A stretch of DNA of 40,120 bases from Ameyamaea chiangmaiensis (GTDB taxonomy: Bacteria > Pseudomonadota > Alphaproteobacteria > Acetobacterales > Acetobacteraceae): assembly GCF_013376175.1 (NCBI RefSeq), contig NZ_JABXXR010000016.1, positions 1 through 40,120 on the forward strand, in the 5' to 3' direction. Below are positions 8,087 through 17,900 of this stretch, piece after piece. The notes beneath the pieces are model-generated. The model had not been told where the DNA came from and ran no database searches. It saw only the letters and a program-made list of their open reading frames with translations. The stretch's first letter is position 1; every line of letters begins with the position of its first letter. A program made the position numbers and the translations under genes.

Positions 8087-10189
8087 ATGACAGGACAGTT
8101 TCGGCGGCTTCGCCGTGCGGCGTATGCCGCGAGCGTGGCCGTGAGTGCCCTGTGTGGCGTGGCCCATGCGGCCCCCGCTTCGCATGGTGAAATCCTGTGG
8201 GACACGTTCGGTGTCCCCCATATTTACGGCAAGGACGAGGCCTCGATCTTTTATGGCTTTGGCTGGGCGCAGACGCACAGCCACGCCAATATCCTGCTCA
8301 AGCTGTATGGCATTGCACGGGGCAGGGCGGCTGAATATTGGGGGCCTTCGCAGGAAGAATCTGATCGGTGGCTGATCGCCAATCGCGTTTATGAGCGCGC
8401 GGGCGTTTGGTACAAGCAGCAGACTCCGCAGTTCCGCGCGGATCTGGATGCTTTTGCCCATGGCATCAACGACTACGCCGCCAAACATCCAAACGAGATT
8501 GATCCGTCGGTGCGCATGGTGCTGCCGATCAGCGGCATCGATGTCGTCGCGCATGCTGAACGCCTGATGAATTTCATTTATATAGCTTCGGAACAGCATG
8601 CGCTTGGTGGGCCGCCGTCGCATGCCGCAGGCGGATCGAACGCGTGGGCGATCGCGCCATCGCGCACGACCGATGGCCATACCGTGCTTCTGGCGAACCC
8701 GCATTTGCCGTGGGCACCAGGATTTTTCACCTATTACGAAGCGCATATGAACGGGCCGGGAATCAACCTATATGGTGCAACCCAGGTCGGTCTTCCGGTT
8801 CTGCGTTTTGGCTTCAACAATGATCTGGGCTTTACCAACACGGTGAACACGATCCTGGGGGCTGTGCATTTTCGTCTGACACCCGACGGCGATGGCTATC
8901 GTCTGGATGGCAAACGGCATGCGTTTGACAAGACGACGTATCACTACAAAGTTCGTCAGGCCGACGGCACGCTGGCTGATAAGAGTTTTGTTCAGGAATA
9001 CGCCGTACAGGGGCCGGTATTCACACGCGCCGATGGTGTGAAAGTCGCGGTGTATGTCGCGGGCCTGGATCGTCCGGGCATGATGAAGCAATATTGGGAT
9101 ATGGGCACGTCACATGACTTCGCCCACTTCCAGAGCGCCGTGAAGACACTTCAGGTCCCGATGTTCAATATCGTCTATGCCGATCGGGCCGGGCATGTGA
9201 TGTATCTGGACAACGGAATCGTGCCCAAGCACGACAGTGGTGATTTCGCCTACTGGAGCGGCGATATTCCGGGCGACACGTCCGCGACCATACCGCACGG
9301 CATCCTGCCGTATGAAGACTTGCCCAAGGTTATCGATCCTGCCAGCGGCTTTGTCCAGAATACGAATGATCCGCCGTGGGTCGCGACCTACCCGCGTGTT
9401 TTGTATCCGGACGCATACCCTGCCTATCTTGCGGTGCGTGGCCCGATGTCGTTCCGCAGCCAGCAATCCGTCTCGATGCTGGCAGGTACGGATAAATTCT
9501 CGTACGACCAGATCGTGGAGAAGAAACTCAACACCCACGCGTTACTGGCCGACCGTATTCTTCCCGACCTTCTGCGCGCGGCACGTGACGATCATCGCCC
9601 GGAAGTGCGACAGGCGGTCGCTGTACTGTCCGCCTGGGACCACGCCGACAATGCCGATAGCCGGGGTGCGTTGCTGTTCGAGACATGGGCCAGCCTGTTC
9701 GCGGGGCCAAAATTTGCCGATTTTGGCAAGTTCGGCCACGCTTGGTCGCTTGATCAGCCGATCGAGACGCCCTATGGCCTGAAGGATCCGAAGGCGGCCG
9801 TCGATCTTCTGGCCGAGGCGGCGGTCAAGACGAAGCAGATCTACGGCGCCATCGATCGCCCGTTTGGCGAGGTGTCCCGCTTCCACCTTGGCAACGTCGA
9901 TCTGCCGGGCAATGGCGGTTTCGGCAATACGGGTATCTTCCGCACTATCACCTGGTCGCCGATGAAAAATGGCGAGCGGACCCCCTTGCATGGCGAAACA
10001 TGGGTCTCGCTGGTCAGTTTCTCGACCCCGCTGCGCGCCAAGGGTTTGCTCAGCTATGGCAATTCGACGCAGCCGGGCAGCCCGCATCGTTCCGATCAGC
10101 TATCGTTTCTGAGTGACAAGACGCTCCGCGACCTGTGGTTCGCGCGCAGCGATGTCGAGAAACATGTCGAATCAACCGATACTTACTAA
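8087..10189 (+). CDS. Secreted Ntn-hydrolase acylase (penicillin / acyl-homoserine lactone acylase family, S45)
   Basis: This 700-residue precursor has a signal peptide (about residues 1-29, ending AHA) and is therefore periplasmic. The family is made as one chain, then cut by itself into alpha and beta subunits, freeing an N-terminal serine nucleophile. Here the junction is GG-Ser184-NAWAI. The alpha part begins with the usual '[13 protein letters not shown]' block, and the beta part has the oxyanion/catalytic asparagine region NTNDPPW. Known members cleave amide bonds in penicillins, N-acyl-homoserine lactones, aculeacin and acylated siderophore precursors. It lies 44 bp after the TonB receptor gene in the same direction. 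Substrate is open; import by the receptor followed by periplasmic deacylation is the natural reading. Confidence 0.93.
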   Translation: MTGQFRRLRRAAYAASVAVSALCGVAHAAPASHGEILWDTFGVPHIYGKDEASIFYGFGWAQTHSHANILLKLYGIARGRAAEYWGPSQEESDRWLIANRVYERAGVWYKQQTPQFRADLDAFAHGINDYAAKHPNEIDPSVRMVLPISGIDVVAHAERLMNFIYIASEQHALGGPPSHAAGGSNAWAIAPSRTTDGHTVLLANPHLPWAPGFFTYYEAHMNGPGINLYGATQVGLPVLRFGFNNDLGFTNTVNTILGAVHFRLTPDGDGYRLDGKRHAFDKTTYHYKVRQADGTLADKSFVQEYAVQGPVFTRADGVKVAVYVAGLDRPGMMKQYWDMGTSHDFAHFQSAVKTLQVPMFNIVYADRAGHVMYLDNGIVPKHDSGDFAYWSGDIPGDTSATIPHGILPYEDLPKVIDPASGFVQNTNDPPWVATYPRVLYPDAYPAYLAVRGPMSFRSQQSVSMLAGTDKFSYDQIVEKKLNTHALLADRILPDLLRAARDDHRPEVRQAVAVLSAWDHADNADSRGALLFETWASLFAGPKFADFGKFGHAWSLDQPIETPYGLKDPKAAVDLLAEAAVKTKQIYGAIDRPFGEVSRFHLGNVDLPGNGGFGNTGIFRTITWSPMKNGERTPLHGETWVSLVSFSTPLRAKGLLSYGNSTQPGSPHRSDQLSFLSDKTLRDLWFARSDVEKHVESTDTY

Positions 10190-10201
10190 GGAACAAGAAT
10201 T

Positions 10202-10711
10202 ATGCGCATTTTGAAGACAATGACTGCCGGCGCGTTTGCATGCGCCGTCTCGCTTGCTTCCATGTTACACGCACAGGCGCAGGATGCGGCGTCGCTGACG
10301 GCATTCGATGGTGTCTGGAGCATCGACAACATCCATTCGAACTGGAGTGACGGAAAGTTTCCGACAGGGCGGATGAGCCTGAAAATCGACGTCAAGTTCG
10401 ACAACGGTCATCTGGTGTATCATTCGAAGAATGACACCATGAAGAACAAGCCTCCCATGGAGGTTTCGTTCGACGCTGCGCTTGATGACAAGCCATACCC
10501 CGTCACGGGTTCGTCACGGTACAACTTCGTGCGCATCCGCCCCATCGGCCATAACGAGTTCGTGGTGCTTGAACTCAAGGATCAGGACGTGATGGTCGGC
10601 GCGTTGTGGACGCTGTCACCCGATGGCAAGACGCTGATGCGTTGGGGCATCGGCAAGTCGGAGAAAGGTGTCTCCAAGGCGTACCAGGAATTCTTTACTC
10701 GCGCTTCCTGA
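10202..10711 (+). CDS. Small secreted protein of the receptor/acylase operon, unknown function
   Basis: A 169-residue protein with a clear signal peptide (about residues 1-27, cleavage near AQAQ-D). The mature part looks all-beta: alternating hydrophobic strands, a start 'FDGVWSIDN' that resembles the first strand of lipocalin-like barrels, and no cysteines in the mature chain. It begins 12 bp after the acylase stop, so it is almost certainly cotranscribed. I do not recognise the family. A periplasmic binding or accessory role for the same substrate is possible. The gene is convergent with lrgB (15 bp between stops). Confidence 0.8.
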   Translation: MRILKTMTAGAFACAVSLASMLHAQAQDAASLTAFDGVWSIDNIHSNWSDGKFPTGRMSLKIDVKFDNGHLVYHSKNDTMKNKPPMEVSFDAALDDKPYPVTGSSRYNFVRIRPIGHNEFVVLELKDQDVMVGALWTLSPDGKTLMRWGIGKSEKGVSKAYQEFFTRAS

Positions 10712-10726
10712 CGTTTTTCAAAACGC

Positions 10727-11443
10727 CTATCGCAGAAACCGCAGCAGGAGCGGCGCCAGCAGCGAGGTCACAAGGCCGTTCAGGCCGATGCCCAGGGCCG
10801 CGAAAGCGGCCCCGAGCGGATCGCGGCGCGCCACCTGTGCGGCCGCGATCCCGCTGCCCGCAATCCCGGCCGCCAGCCCATGGGCACGCCAGTCGCGAAT
10901 CCCCAGACGATGCAGCAGGGGTTCGCCCACCATCGCGGCGACGATCCCGCCCAGAATGGCAAAACTTGCGGTCAGGGCCGGCTGTCCGCCGATCGTCCCG
11001 GCGATCGCGATGGCAATCGGCGTGGTCACCGCCTTCGGAGCCATGGAGAGCGCCACGATGTGGTCGCCATGCAGGGCCACCACCAGTGCCACCCCGCCGA
11101 CAAGCGACGTGACAGCGCCCGCCAATAGAGCGGCCGTCATGGCGCCGAGGCTGCGCATGACGTGTCCGATCGACGCCGCTAGCGGCACGGCCAGCGCCAC
11201 CGTCGCCGGGCCCAGTAAGAAGTGGATCGGCGCGACGGCACGAAAATAGACCTCATAGGGCGTGTGGCTCAGCACCAGGGCCGTGCAGACGAGACCGATC
11301 GCCACCAGTACCGGATTGGCCCATGGCGCGCCGCGAAGCCTGACCTGAAGGGCGACCCCACCGAGAAAGGCCGCGAGCGTCACGCACAGCCAGACGAGCG
11401 TCCCGACCGTCGGGTCGTTGGCAAGATCATGCAGCCTGATCAC
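10727..11443 (-). CDS. lrgB: LrgB/CidB family membrane protein
   Basis: A 238-residue polytopic inner-membrane protein of the LrgB family, with about six or seven hydrophobic segments. Conserved blocks include the 'FLLGPATVALAVPL' segment and the glycine-rich AHGLAAGIAGSGIAAAQ region. LrgA/LrgB pairs act as holin/antiholin-like proteins and, in some bacteria and plants, as pyruvate or glycolate transporters. The start is taken as GTG at 11443, since its GTGA overlaps the stop of lrgA by four bases (translational coupling) and the family homology begins there; the open frame continues upstream only as an antisense-like extension inside lrgA. Confidence 0.9.
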   Translation of the reverse strand: MIRLHDLANDPTVGTLVWLCVTLAAFLGGVALQVRLRGAPWANPVLVAIGLVCTALVLSHTPYEVYFRAVAPIHFLLGPATVALAVPLAASIGHVMRSLGAMTAALLAGAVTSLVGGVALVVALHGDHIVALSMAPKAVTTPIAIAIAGTIGGQPALTASFAILGGIVAAMVGEPLLHRLGIRDWRAHGLAAGIAGSGIAAAQVARRDPLGAAFAALGIGLNGLVTSLLAPLLLRFLR

Positions 11444-11808
11444 GGTCGCCGTGCGCCCTCGCCACGCATGCACAGATGCATCACCCCGCCGGTCACGAGA
11501 ATGGCGAGCACTGTCGATCCCACCAGCGCCACACCAATCGGCAGCGCGTTCGCCGTCAGGATCGGCCATTCCGCCATCACGCCGACGCCCGCCGGGACAA
11601 ACAGAAGGCCGAGCATGGCGATCAGGGCCCGGGCGAGGCGATCGAGATCGGGGGACACGGCCGGGTGTCCCCGCCGTCCGCGCCACAGAAGCGCGCCGGT
11701 CAGCAGGAACATGCCGATCACCGGTCCCGGGACGGGGAGGGCCAGCAGGCGCTGCATCAGCGTGCCGACCAACTGGCAGGCCAGCAGGGTCAGAAACGCC
11801 GCGGGCAT
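11440..11808 (-). CDS. lrgA: LrgA/CidA family holin-like membrane protein
   Basis: A 122-residue protein with four hydrophobic segments and the family hallmarks PVPGPVIGMFLL (near residues 25-36) and LFVPAGVGVM. It is the usual partner of LrgB. The ATG at 11808 is chosen because it gives the normal family length; the reading frame extends upstream into the aldo/keto reductase gene without relevant homology. It starts 25 bp after the reductase stop and overlaps lrgB by four bases, so the three genes probably form one transcript. Confidence 0.9.
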   Translation of the reverse strand: MPAAFLTLLACQLVGTLMQRLLALPVPGPVIGMFLLTGALLWRGRRGHPAVSPDLDRLARALIAMLGLLFVPAGVGVMAEWPILTANALPIGVALVGSTVLAILVTGGVMHLCMRGEGARRP

Positions 11809-11833
11809 GACGACGCGGGCGCGGGGACGGGGG

Positions 11834-12865
11834 TCACCAACGGGTGGGCTTGGGGTTGCGTTCGTCAAAGCCCTTCTGATGCCAGTAGGGATAGATCGGC
11901 TCCCTATGGCTGGCATCGTCGAGCCTTGCGATCTGCTCGGGCCTGAGAGACCAGCCGATGGCGCCGAGGTTCTGTTTCAACTGCTCCTCGTTGCGCGCAC
12001 CGATGACGATGTTCGTCACGGTCGGCCGCTGCAACAGCCAGTTGAGGGCCACCTGAGGGACGGAACGTCCCGTCTCGGCCGCGATCTCGTCCAAGGCATC
12101 GACCACGCGATACAGAGACTCGTCATCAACCACCGGGCCACCTTCGGAGCCGCCACTGGCGATGCGGCCGGACTGCGCGGGCTGCCCACGACGGATCTTG
12201 CCGGTCAGGCGCCCCCAGCCGAGCGGGCTCCAGACCATCAGGCCGACGCCCTGATCGAGGCCGAGCGGCATGAGTTCCCACTCGTAATCGCGGCCGATCA
12301 GTGAGTAATAGCCCTGGTAGACGACGTAACGCGCCAGACCGTCGCGCTCGGACGTGGCAAGCGATTTCATCAGGTGCCAGCCGGAGAAGTTCGAAGCCCC
12401 GATGGCACCGATCTTGCCGGCCTTGATGAGGTCGTCCAGCGCGCGAAGTGTCTCGTCGACCGGCGTCAGCGCGTCGAAACCATGCATGAAGTACAGGTCG
12501 ATGTGATCGGTGCCCAAGCGCTTGAGGCTGGCTTCACACGCTCGGACAAGGTGATAGCGCGACGAGCCCATGTCGTTCGGTCCGTCGCCGGTCGGAAACG
12601 TCGCCTTGCTGGAGATCATGACCCGGTCGCGCCGGCCTTTCAGGGCCTGACCCAATACCTCTTCCGAGGTCCCGGCCGAATAGATGTCCGCCGTGTCGAA
12701 CAGGGTGACGCCGTGGTCGAGGCACACATCCACCATGCGGCTGGCCTGTGCGACATCGGTGTCGCCCCACTTGCGAAAAAATTCGTTGGAGCCGCCGAAG
12801 GTCGCGGTGCCCAGGCTCAGCACCGGGATTTTGAGGCCCGACCGGCCCAGTTGTCGGAATTCCAT
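11834..12865 (-). CDS. Aldo/keto reductase
   Basis: A 343-residue NADPH-dependent oxidoreductase with the (beta/alpha)8 fold. The catalytic tetrad is visible: Asp and Tyr in LFDTADIYSAGTSEEVLG, Lys in ISSKATF, His in YFMHGFD. The cofactor region near the C-terminus contains 'IVIGARNEEQLKQNLGA'. It resembles the YghZ/Gfo-like AKR groups that reduce small aldehydes and ketones. The ATG at 12865 has GGGAGAA upstream at good spacing. It is first in an apparent operon with lrgA and lrgB. Substrate unknown. Confidence 0.93.
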   Translation of the reverse strand: MEFRQLGRSGLKIPVLSLGTATFGGSNEFFRKWGDTDVAQASRMVDVCLDHGVTLFDTADIYSAGTSEEVLGQALKGRRDRVMISSKATFPTGDGPNDMGSSRYHLVRACEASLKRLGTDHIDLYFMHGFDALTPVDETLRALDDLIKAGKIGAIGASNFSGWHLMKSLATSERDGLARYVVYQGYYSLIGRDYEWELMPLGLDQGVGLMVWSPLGWGRLTGKIRRGQPAQSGRIASGGSEGGPVVDDESLYRVVDALDEIAAETGRSVPQVALNWLLQRPTVTNIVIGARNEEQLKQNLGAIGWSLRPEQIARLDDASHREPIYPYWHQKGFDERNPKPTRW

Positions 12866-12984
12866 GGTGTTTCTCCCGCCGTGTGTGGCAGCGGAAGAAG
12901 TGTAGTCCCCGACCCGGTGGCGGCAAGGGCGCCGCCCGCGAAAGGCGGTCGTGGTCACCCGATCGTGAGTCTCAGGCGCCGGTT

Positions 12985-13317
12985 TCAGTCGTCGTCAAGC
13001 GGTTGCACCCGGACGGCATGGCCGTTGCGGTCGTAATAGAAGATCGTGTTGCCGCGCTGTTCGGCATAGCCGTCGGGCTGACCCGACCGCGTCCAGAACA
13101 GCAGCCGGTTGTTCTCGGGCTGCTCGATGACCTTGTCGCCCTCCGGGCGATAGCGGAACTTTTCGAAGCTGCGATAGGCCTTGGGTAGGCCCGACTGCGC
13201 GGCGAGCTGGTGCATCGAGGGCTTTTTGGGCTCGTCGTCATCGTCGGCCCGCGCCGTCTGCAGGCCGCCGGCCAGAACACCAGCCACCAGGGCCAGAAGC
13301 GACCATTTCCGCGTCAT
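12985..13317 (-). CDS. Small exported protein, unknown function
   Basis: A 110-residue protein with an N-terminal signal peptide (basic MTRK start, hydrophobic core, cleavage near ARA-D). The mature N-terminus is a run of acidic residues (DDDDEP) and the C-terminus is also acidic (LDDD). In between is a charged, tyrosine-rich region with GYAEQRGNTIFYYDRNGHAV, which looks like beta-hairpins. ATG 13317 is chosen over an in-frame upstream GTG because GGAGGG lies eight to thirteen bases before it. I do not recognise the family. It stands alone between the efflux operon and the reductase operon, same strand as both. Confidence 0.75.
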   Translation of the reverse strand: MTRKWSLLALVAGVLAGGLQTARADDDDEPKKPSMHQLAAQSGLPKAYRSFEKFRYRPEGDKVIEQPENNRLLFWTRSGQPDGYAEQRGNTIFYYDRNGHAVRVQPLDDD

Positions 13318-13349
13318 CACCTGCCCTCCGCGCAGACCGTTGAAGCCTT

Positions 13350-13400
13350 TCACATGCGACAGTTCGGCACTCGACGCAACCGCGCCCCTGTCGCATGTGA
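13350..13400. repeat. Perfect 13-bp inverted repeat with 25-bp spacer
   Basis: TCACATGCGACAG (13350-13362) and its exact reverse complement (13388-13400) flank a 25-bp spacer. It lies between the stop of the outer-membrane factor gene (13411) and the start of the small exported protein gene. No T-run follows on either strand, so it is not a standard Rho-independent terminator. It could be an RNA 3'-end stabiliser for the efflux transcript, a Rho-linked end, or a two-site operator for the downstream gene. Confidence 0.6.
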
Positions 13401-13410
13401 CACCCGTGCC

Positions 13411-14937
13411 TCAGGTTGGCGGCACGGGCTGTGGGCGGGCAAGGCTCCGGTCCACGGTTTTGGCGACCGCGCCACCATGCGGACCACCCGGGGGAAGGGT
13501 GTGATTTTTCCATCCACCGCCTAGCACGCGATACAGTGTGACAAGGTTTTCGTAGCGCGCAGCCTGCACGGTGATCATGCCTTGCTGGGCTTGGTACAGC
13601 GTACGCTGGCTGTCGAGCGCGGTCAGATAGGAATCCGTACCTTCGTGATAGCGCATCATCGCCAGTTGATAGCCGTCGGACGCCGATGCCACCAACGCGC
13701 GCAGCCGTTCGTCTTGGTCGAGATAGGTCGAACGTGCGGCCAGCGCATCGGACGTTTCACGAAAAGCCGTCTGGATGGCCTTTTCATAGGCGCGGACGTC
13801 CTGCGCCCTCTTGGCTTTCGAGTAATGCAAATTACCCGTCGCCTGTCCCCAGGTGAAGATCGGCACATCGATCTGAGGATTGACGATCCAGGTCTGGCCA
13901 CCTGGCGTAAACAGGCTGCGGAACTGGCGGCTGCTTTGGCCGTCGTTGGCGGTCAACGTGATTTTCGGGAAGAAATTCGCGCGCGCCGCGCCGATATCCG
14001 CGTTCGCCGCCTTGAGCGTATGTTCAGCCGACAGGATATCCGGCCGTCGTTCCAGAAGATCCGACGGCAGACCGGCGGGTAGGTCGGTCATCATCGTCTG
14101 GCTGCCGAACGGCGCGGGCGGCGGCAGATCAGCCGGCAGAGGCGCGCCGACCAGAAGAACCAGAGCGTTTTCGTCCTGCGCCACAGCGCGTTCGTATTGC
14201 GCTTTGTTTGCCTGCGCCTGTTCAACCTGGGTCTCCACCTGACGCAGAGTCAACTGGTTTGCCGCGCCGTGGTCGAACTGCAGGCGCGTCAGGCGCAGGG
14301 TCTCTCCTTGCGACGCCAAGGTGTCGTTGGTGATACGCAATTGTTCGCGGTCGGCAAGCCACGTGATGTAGGCATTAGCGACCTGAGAGATCGTGCTGAT
14401 CATCACGCTGCGGGCATTCTCAGCCTGCGACAGCTCCTGTTCACGCGCCTCGCGCGTGAGGCTGCGGATGCGGCCGAACAGATCGAGTTCGTACGACGAA
14501 AACCCGAAACCGGTGGAATAGTATTTCAAGGTCGAGATCGTCGACCCACCGACCGGTGCGAACGAAAAGCCCGCGTTGTTGGACGGCGCCTCGAACAGGC
14601 CTTGTCCGGTTACGCCCAGAGCCGGGAACAGCGACGCGTTCTGGATCTGGTATTGCGCCTGTGCCTGCTCGATGCTGGTCGCCGCCGAAAGCAGGTCGCG
14701 GTTCTCGCGCAGTGCCAGCGCGATCAGTGCTCGCAGCCGGGCGTCGGTGAAGAAGTCTTCCCATCCCAGATCTGCTGCCTGGATACGAGGATCCTTGGGC
14801 TCGGCGCGATAGGCCGAGCCCGCGGGATACGTGCCGGACACCGGAAGCTGGGGACGATGATAGGTCGGGATCAGCGTGCAGCCCGACAATGCAGCGAGCA
14901 GGAGCGGTGCCGCACGGAACACGGTTTTCGTGGACAT
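13411..14937 (-). CDS. RND efflux outer-membrane lipoprotein (NodT/OprM family)
   Basis: A 508-residue TolC-like outer-membrane channel. The N-terminus is a lipoprotein signal peptide with lipobox LSGC (Cys about 20). Two repeated OEP halves follow, with the coiled-coil hairpin helices and the conserved LDLFGRIR and LLERRPDILSAEHTLKAANADIGAARANFFP regions. The C-terminal tail after 'YRVLGGGW' is proline-rich. ATG 14937 follows GGAG, four bases after the pump gene's stop, so it is the last gene of the efflux operon. It would connect the pump to the outside. Confidence 0.95.
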   Translation of the reverse strand: MSTKTVFRAAPLLLAALSGCTLIPTYHRPQLPVSGTYPAGSAYRAEPKDPRIQAADLGWEDFFTDARLRALIALALRENRDLLSAATSIEQAQAQYQIQNASLFPALGVTGQGLFEAPSNNAGFSFAPVGGSTISTLKYYSTGFGFSSYELDLFGRIRSLTREAREQELSQAENARSVMISTISQVANAYITWLADREQLRITNDTLASQGETLRLTRLQFDHGAANQLTLRQVETQVEQAQANKAQYERAVAQDENALVLLVGAPLPADLPPPAPFGSQTMMTDLPAGLPSDLLERRPDILSAEHTLKAANADIGAARANFFPKITLTANDGQSSRQFRSLFTPGGQTWIVNPQIDVPIFTWGQATGNLHYSKAKRAQDVRAYEKAIQTAFRETSDALAARSTYLDQDERLRALVASASDGYQLAMMRYHEGTDSYLTALDSQRTLYQAQQGMITVQAARYENLVTLYRVLGGGWKNHTLPPGGPHGGAVAKTVDRSLARPQPVPPT

Positions 14938-14941
14938 GGCC

Positions 14942-17900
14942 TCAGTGCTCCTGCGGCGCCGGTGCGCCGGGCTCGGATCGGTTCTCATAGGGGTCCACGC
15001 GGTCCTTGATGCGTGTCACGCGGAACAGACGCAGCACCACGACAAAGAACAGCGGTACGAAATAGATCGCCAGAAGCGTTGCCGTGAGCATGCCTCCCAC
15101 CACCGCGGTGCCGATCGCCACCCGGGCGGCAGAACCGGCGCCGGTGGCGATGGCCAGCGGAAACACACCCAGCACGAACGCGATCGACGTCATGAGAATG
15201 GGGCGCAGACGCTCGCGTCCGGCTTCGAGCACCGATTCTTCCAGTGAACGACCATTCTCGAAGAATGCCTTGGCAAATTCCACGATCAGAATTGCATTCT
15301 TGACGGTCAGACCGACGGTCGTCAGCAGACCAACCTGGAAGTAGACATCGTTGTCCATGCCGCGCCAAAGCGTCGCGGCAATGGCGCCGAGCACGCCCAG
15401 AGGAATGACAAGCAGCACGGCGATCGGGATCGCCCAGCTTTCGTACAGGGCGGCTAGGCACAACAGGATCACCGTTCCCGCAAGGGCATAAAGCGGGCCG
15501 GTGGAGCCGCCCGAGGCCGCCTGTTCGTAGGAAATTCCGGTCCAGTCGTAGCTGATGCCGGCCGGCAACTTGTCGAGGTACTGCTGCATGAACCGCATGG
15601 CGTCACCCGACGTATAGCCCGCCGCCGCCGTGCCCTGGATTTCATAGGAATTGTAGCCGTTGTAATCCTCGACCTTCTGCGGACCGACAATCCAGTTTGC
15701 CGATGCAAAGGCGCTCAACTGCACCAGCGAGTTACTCGCGTTGCGAATGTACCATTTGCCAAGATCGCTCGGCAGCAGACGGTCGCGCGGCTCGCCCTGG
15801 ATGTAGACCTGCTTGACGCGGTCGTTCATCAGGAACTGGTTGACATAGATCGAGCCGAAAGCCCCCTGGATCGTGGTGTTGATATCCGCATTGGTCACAC
15901 CAAGCGAGTTGGCCTTTTCACGATCGATATCGAGGTGGAACTGCGGAGCGTCTTCCATGCCCCATGGCAGCACGCGCGACAGGCGATGGTCCTGATTGGC
16001 CATGCCCAGCAGCTGATTGCGTGCCGCCAGAAGTTTTGCATGCCCGAGGTGCCCGCGATCCTCGAGTTCGAGGTCGAAACCCGCCGCGTTACCGAGTTCG
16101 AGCACCGCCGGCGGGTTGAATGCGACAATCGTGGCACGCGGGTCGCCCCAGAAATGCATCATGATGCGCATGGCGATCGCACCCGGCGCCTGCGATGCAT
16201 CGGGTCGTTCGTCCCAGGGCTTGAGCCGGATGAAGAAGGATGCGGCAGTCTGGCCCTGGGCTGCGAAATTGAACCCGGTCGGTGCGAGCACCGAGATAAT
16301 GTTCTTCCCCTCGGTCTTCATGATGTAGTCGGATACGTCATGGGTGACGGCCGCGGCCTGGGCCTGCGTTGAGCCAGGCGGCATTGTGACCTGACCGAAG
16401 ATCAGCGCCTGGTCCTCCTCCGGTAGAAATCCCGAGTGGATACGTGTGAACAGGAATCCGGCGGTGCCTGCAATCAGGACGAAGGCTATGATCGAAAGGG
16501 CGACATGGCCGACCAGCCATTGCACGCCGCGCTGATACCCTAGCGTAAGGCGATCGAAAGAGCGGTTGAACCAGCGCGTGAAACGATTGCCCGTGCCATG
16601 GGTCGGTTTGAGCATCGTGGCGCACAGGGCCGGTGTCAAAATCAGCGCCACAAGCACCGACAGCCACATTGCGGCGCAGATCGTGATGGAGAACTGACGG
16701 TAGATCACACCTGTCGAGCCGCCGAATGCCGCCATTGGCAGGAACACGGCCGTTAGCACCAACACGATGCCGATCAGCGCGCCCTGGATTTCCGCCATGG
16801 ACTCGCGCGCGGCCTGACGGGGCGACAGCTTGCGCTCGCTCATCACGCGTTCGACGTTTTCGACCACCACGATCGCGTCATCAACGAGAAGGCCGACGGC
16901 CAGAACCATCGCGAGCATGGTCAGCGTGTTGATGATGAAACCAAGGACAGCAAGAATGGCAAACGTGCCGAGCAGAACCACGGGCACCGCGATCGTGGGG
17001 ATCAGGGTCGCGCGGAAGTTCTGCAGGAACAGCAGCATGACGAGGAACACCAGCGCGATGGCCTCGGCCAGCGTGATCACGACCTCTTTGATCGACAGCG
17101 TGATGAAGGGTTCGGTGTCGAGCGGATAGACCGTCTTCAGGCCATGCGGATAGAAGCGCTCCAGATTATGGATTTCCGCGTAAACGGCCTTTTCGGTCGA
17201 AAGCTGGTTCGAGCCGGGCGCCAGTTTCAACGCCAGCGCGGCTGCCGGGTGATTGTTCCACGTCGCGAGGAAATTGTAGGTCTGGGCCCCAAGCTCGACG
17301 CGAGCGACGTCGCGGATGCGAACCTGCGATCCGTCGGGCTGAACCTTGATCAGGATCTTGGCAAACTCGTCCACGGTGGTCATGCGCTGTGGGCCGATGA
17401 TCGTCGCGTCCAGCCGTGCGCCCGCGACCGACGGCAAGCCGCCGATCTCACCGGACGAGACCTGTATATTCTGGGCCTCAATCGCGCTTTGCACGTCGCC
17501 GACCGTCAGCCCGTACTTGTACAATTTACCCGCGTCGAGCCAGATTCGCATCGCGAATTCCGACCCGAATAGGGTGTGATCACCCACGCCCGTGACGCGG
17601 CTCAGCGGATCGGAAATGTTCGACGCGAGATAGTCGGAGATCTGGAACGCATCCATGCTGTTGTCTTCGGAGATCAGGCCGACGACCAGCATGAAGTTGC
17701 GCACCGCCTTGGTCACGGTCAGGCCCTGGGCCGTCACTTCGGTCGGCAAGCGCGGCTGTGCCAGCTGCAGCTTGTTCTGCACCTGCACCTGCGCGATGTC
17801 GGGGTTGGTCCCCTGCGCGAAGGTCAGGTCGATTTCCATCTGCCCGGAAGCGTAGGACTGCGCCGCGATGTATTCGAGATGGTCGAGACCATACATCTGC

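Noticed and set aside
10712-10725. CGTTTT-TC-AAAACG palindrome between convergent genes, considered as a terminator
   Set aside because: AT-rich arms with a two-base loop would be unstable, and no separate U-run exists.
12985-13353. Upstream GTG (13353) as start of the small exported protein
   Set aside because: It lies inside the 13-bp inverted repeat and would spoil the signal peptide; ATG 13317 has a GGAGGG site.
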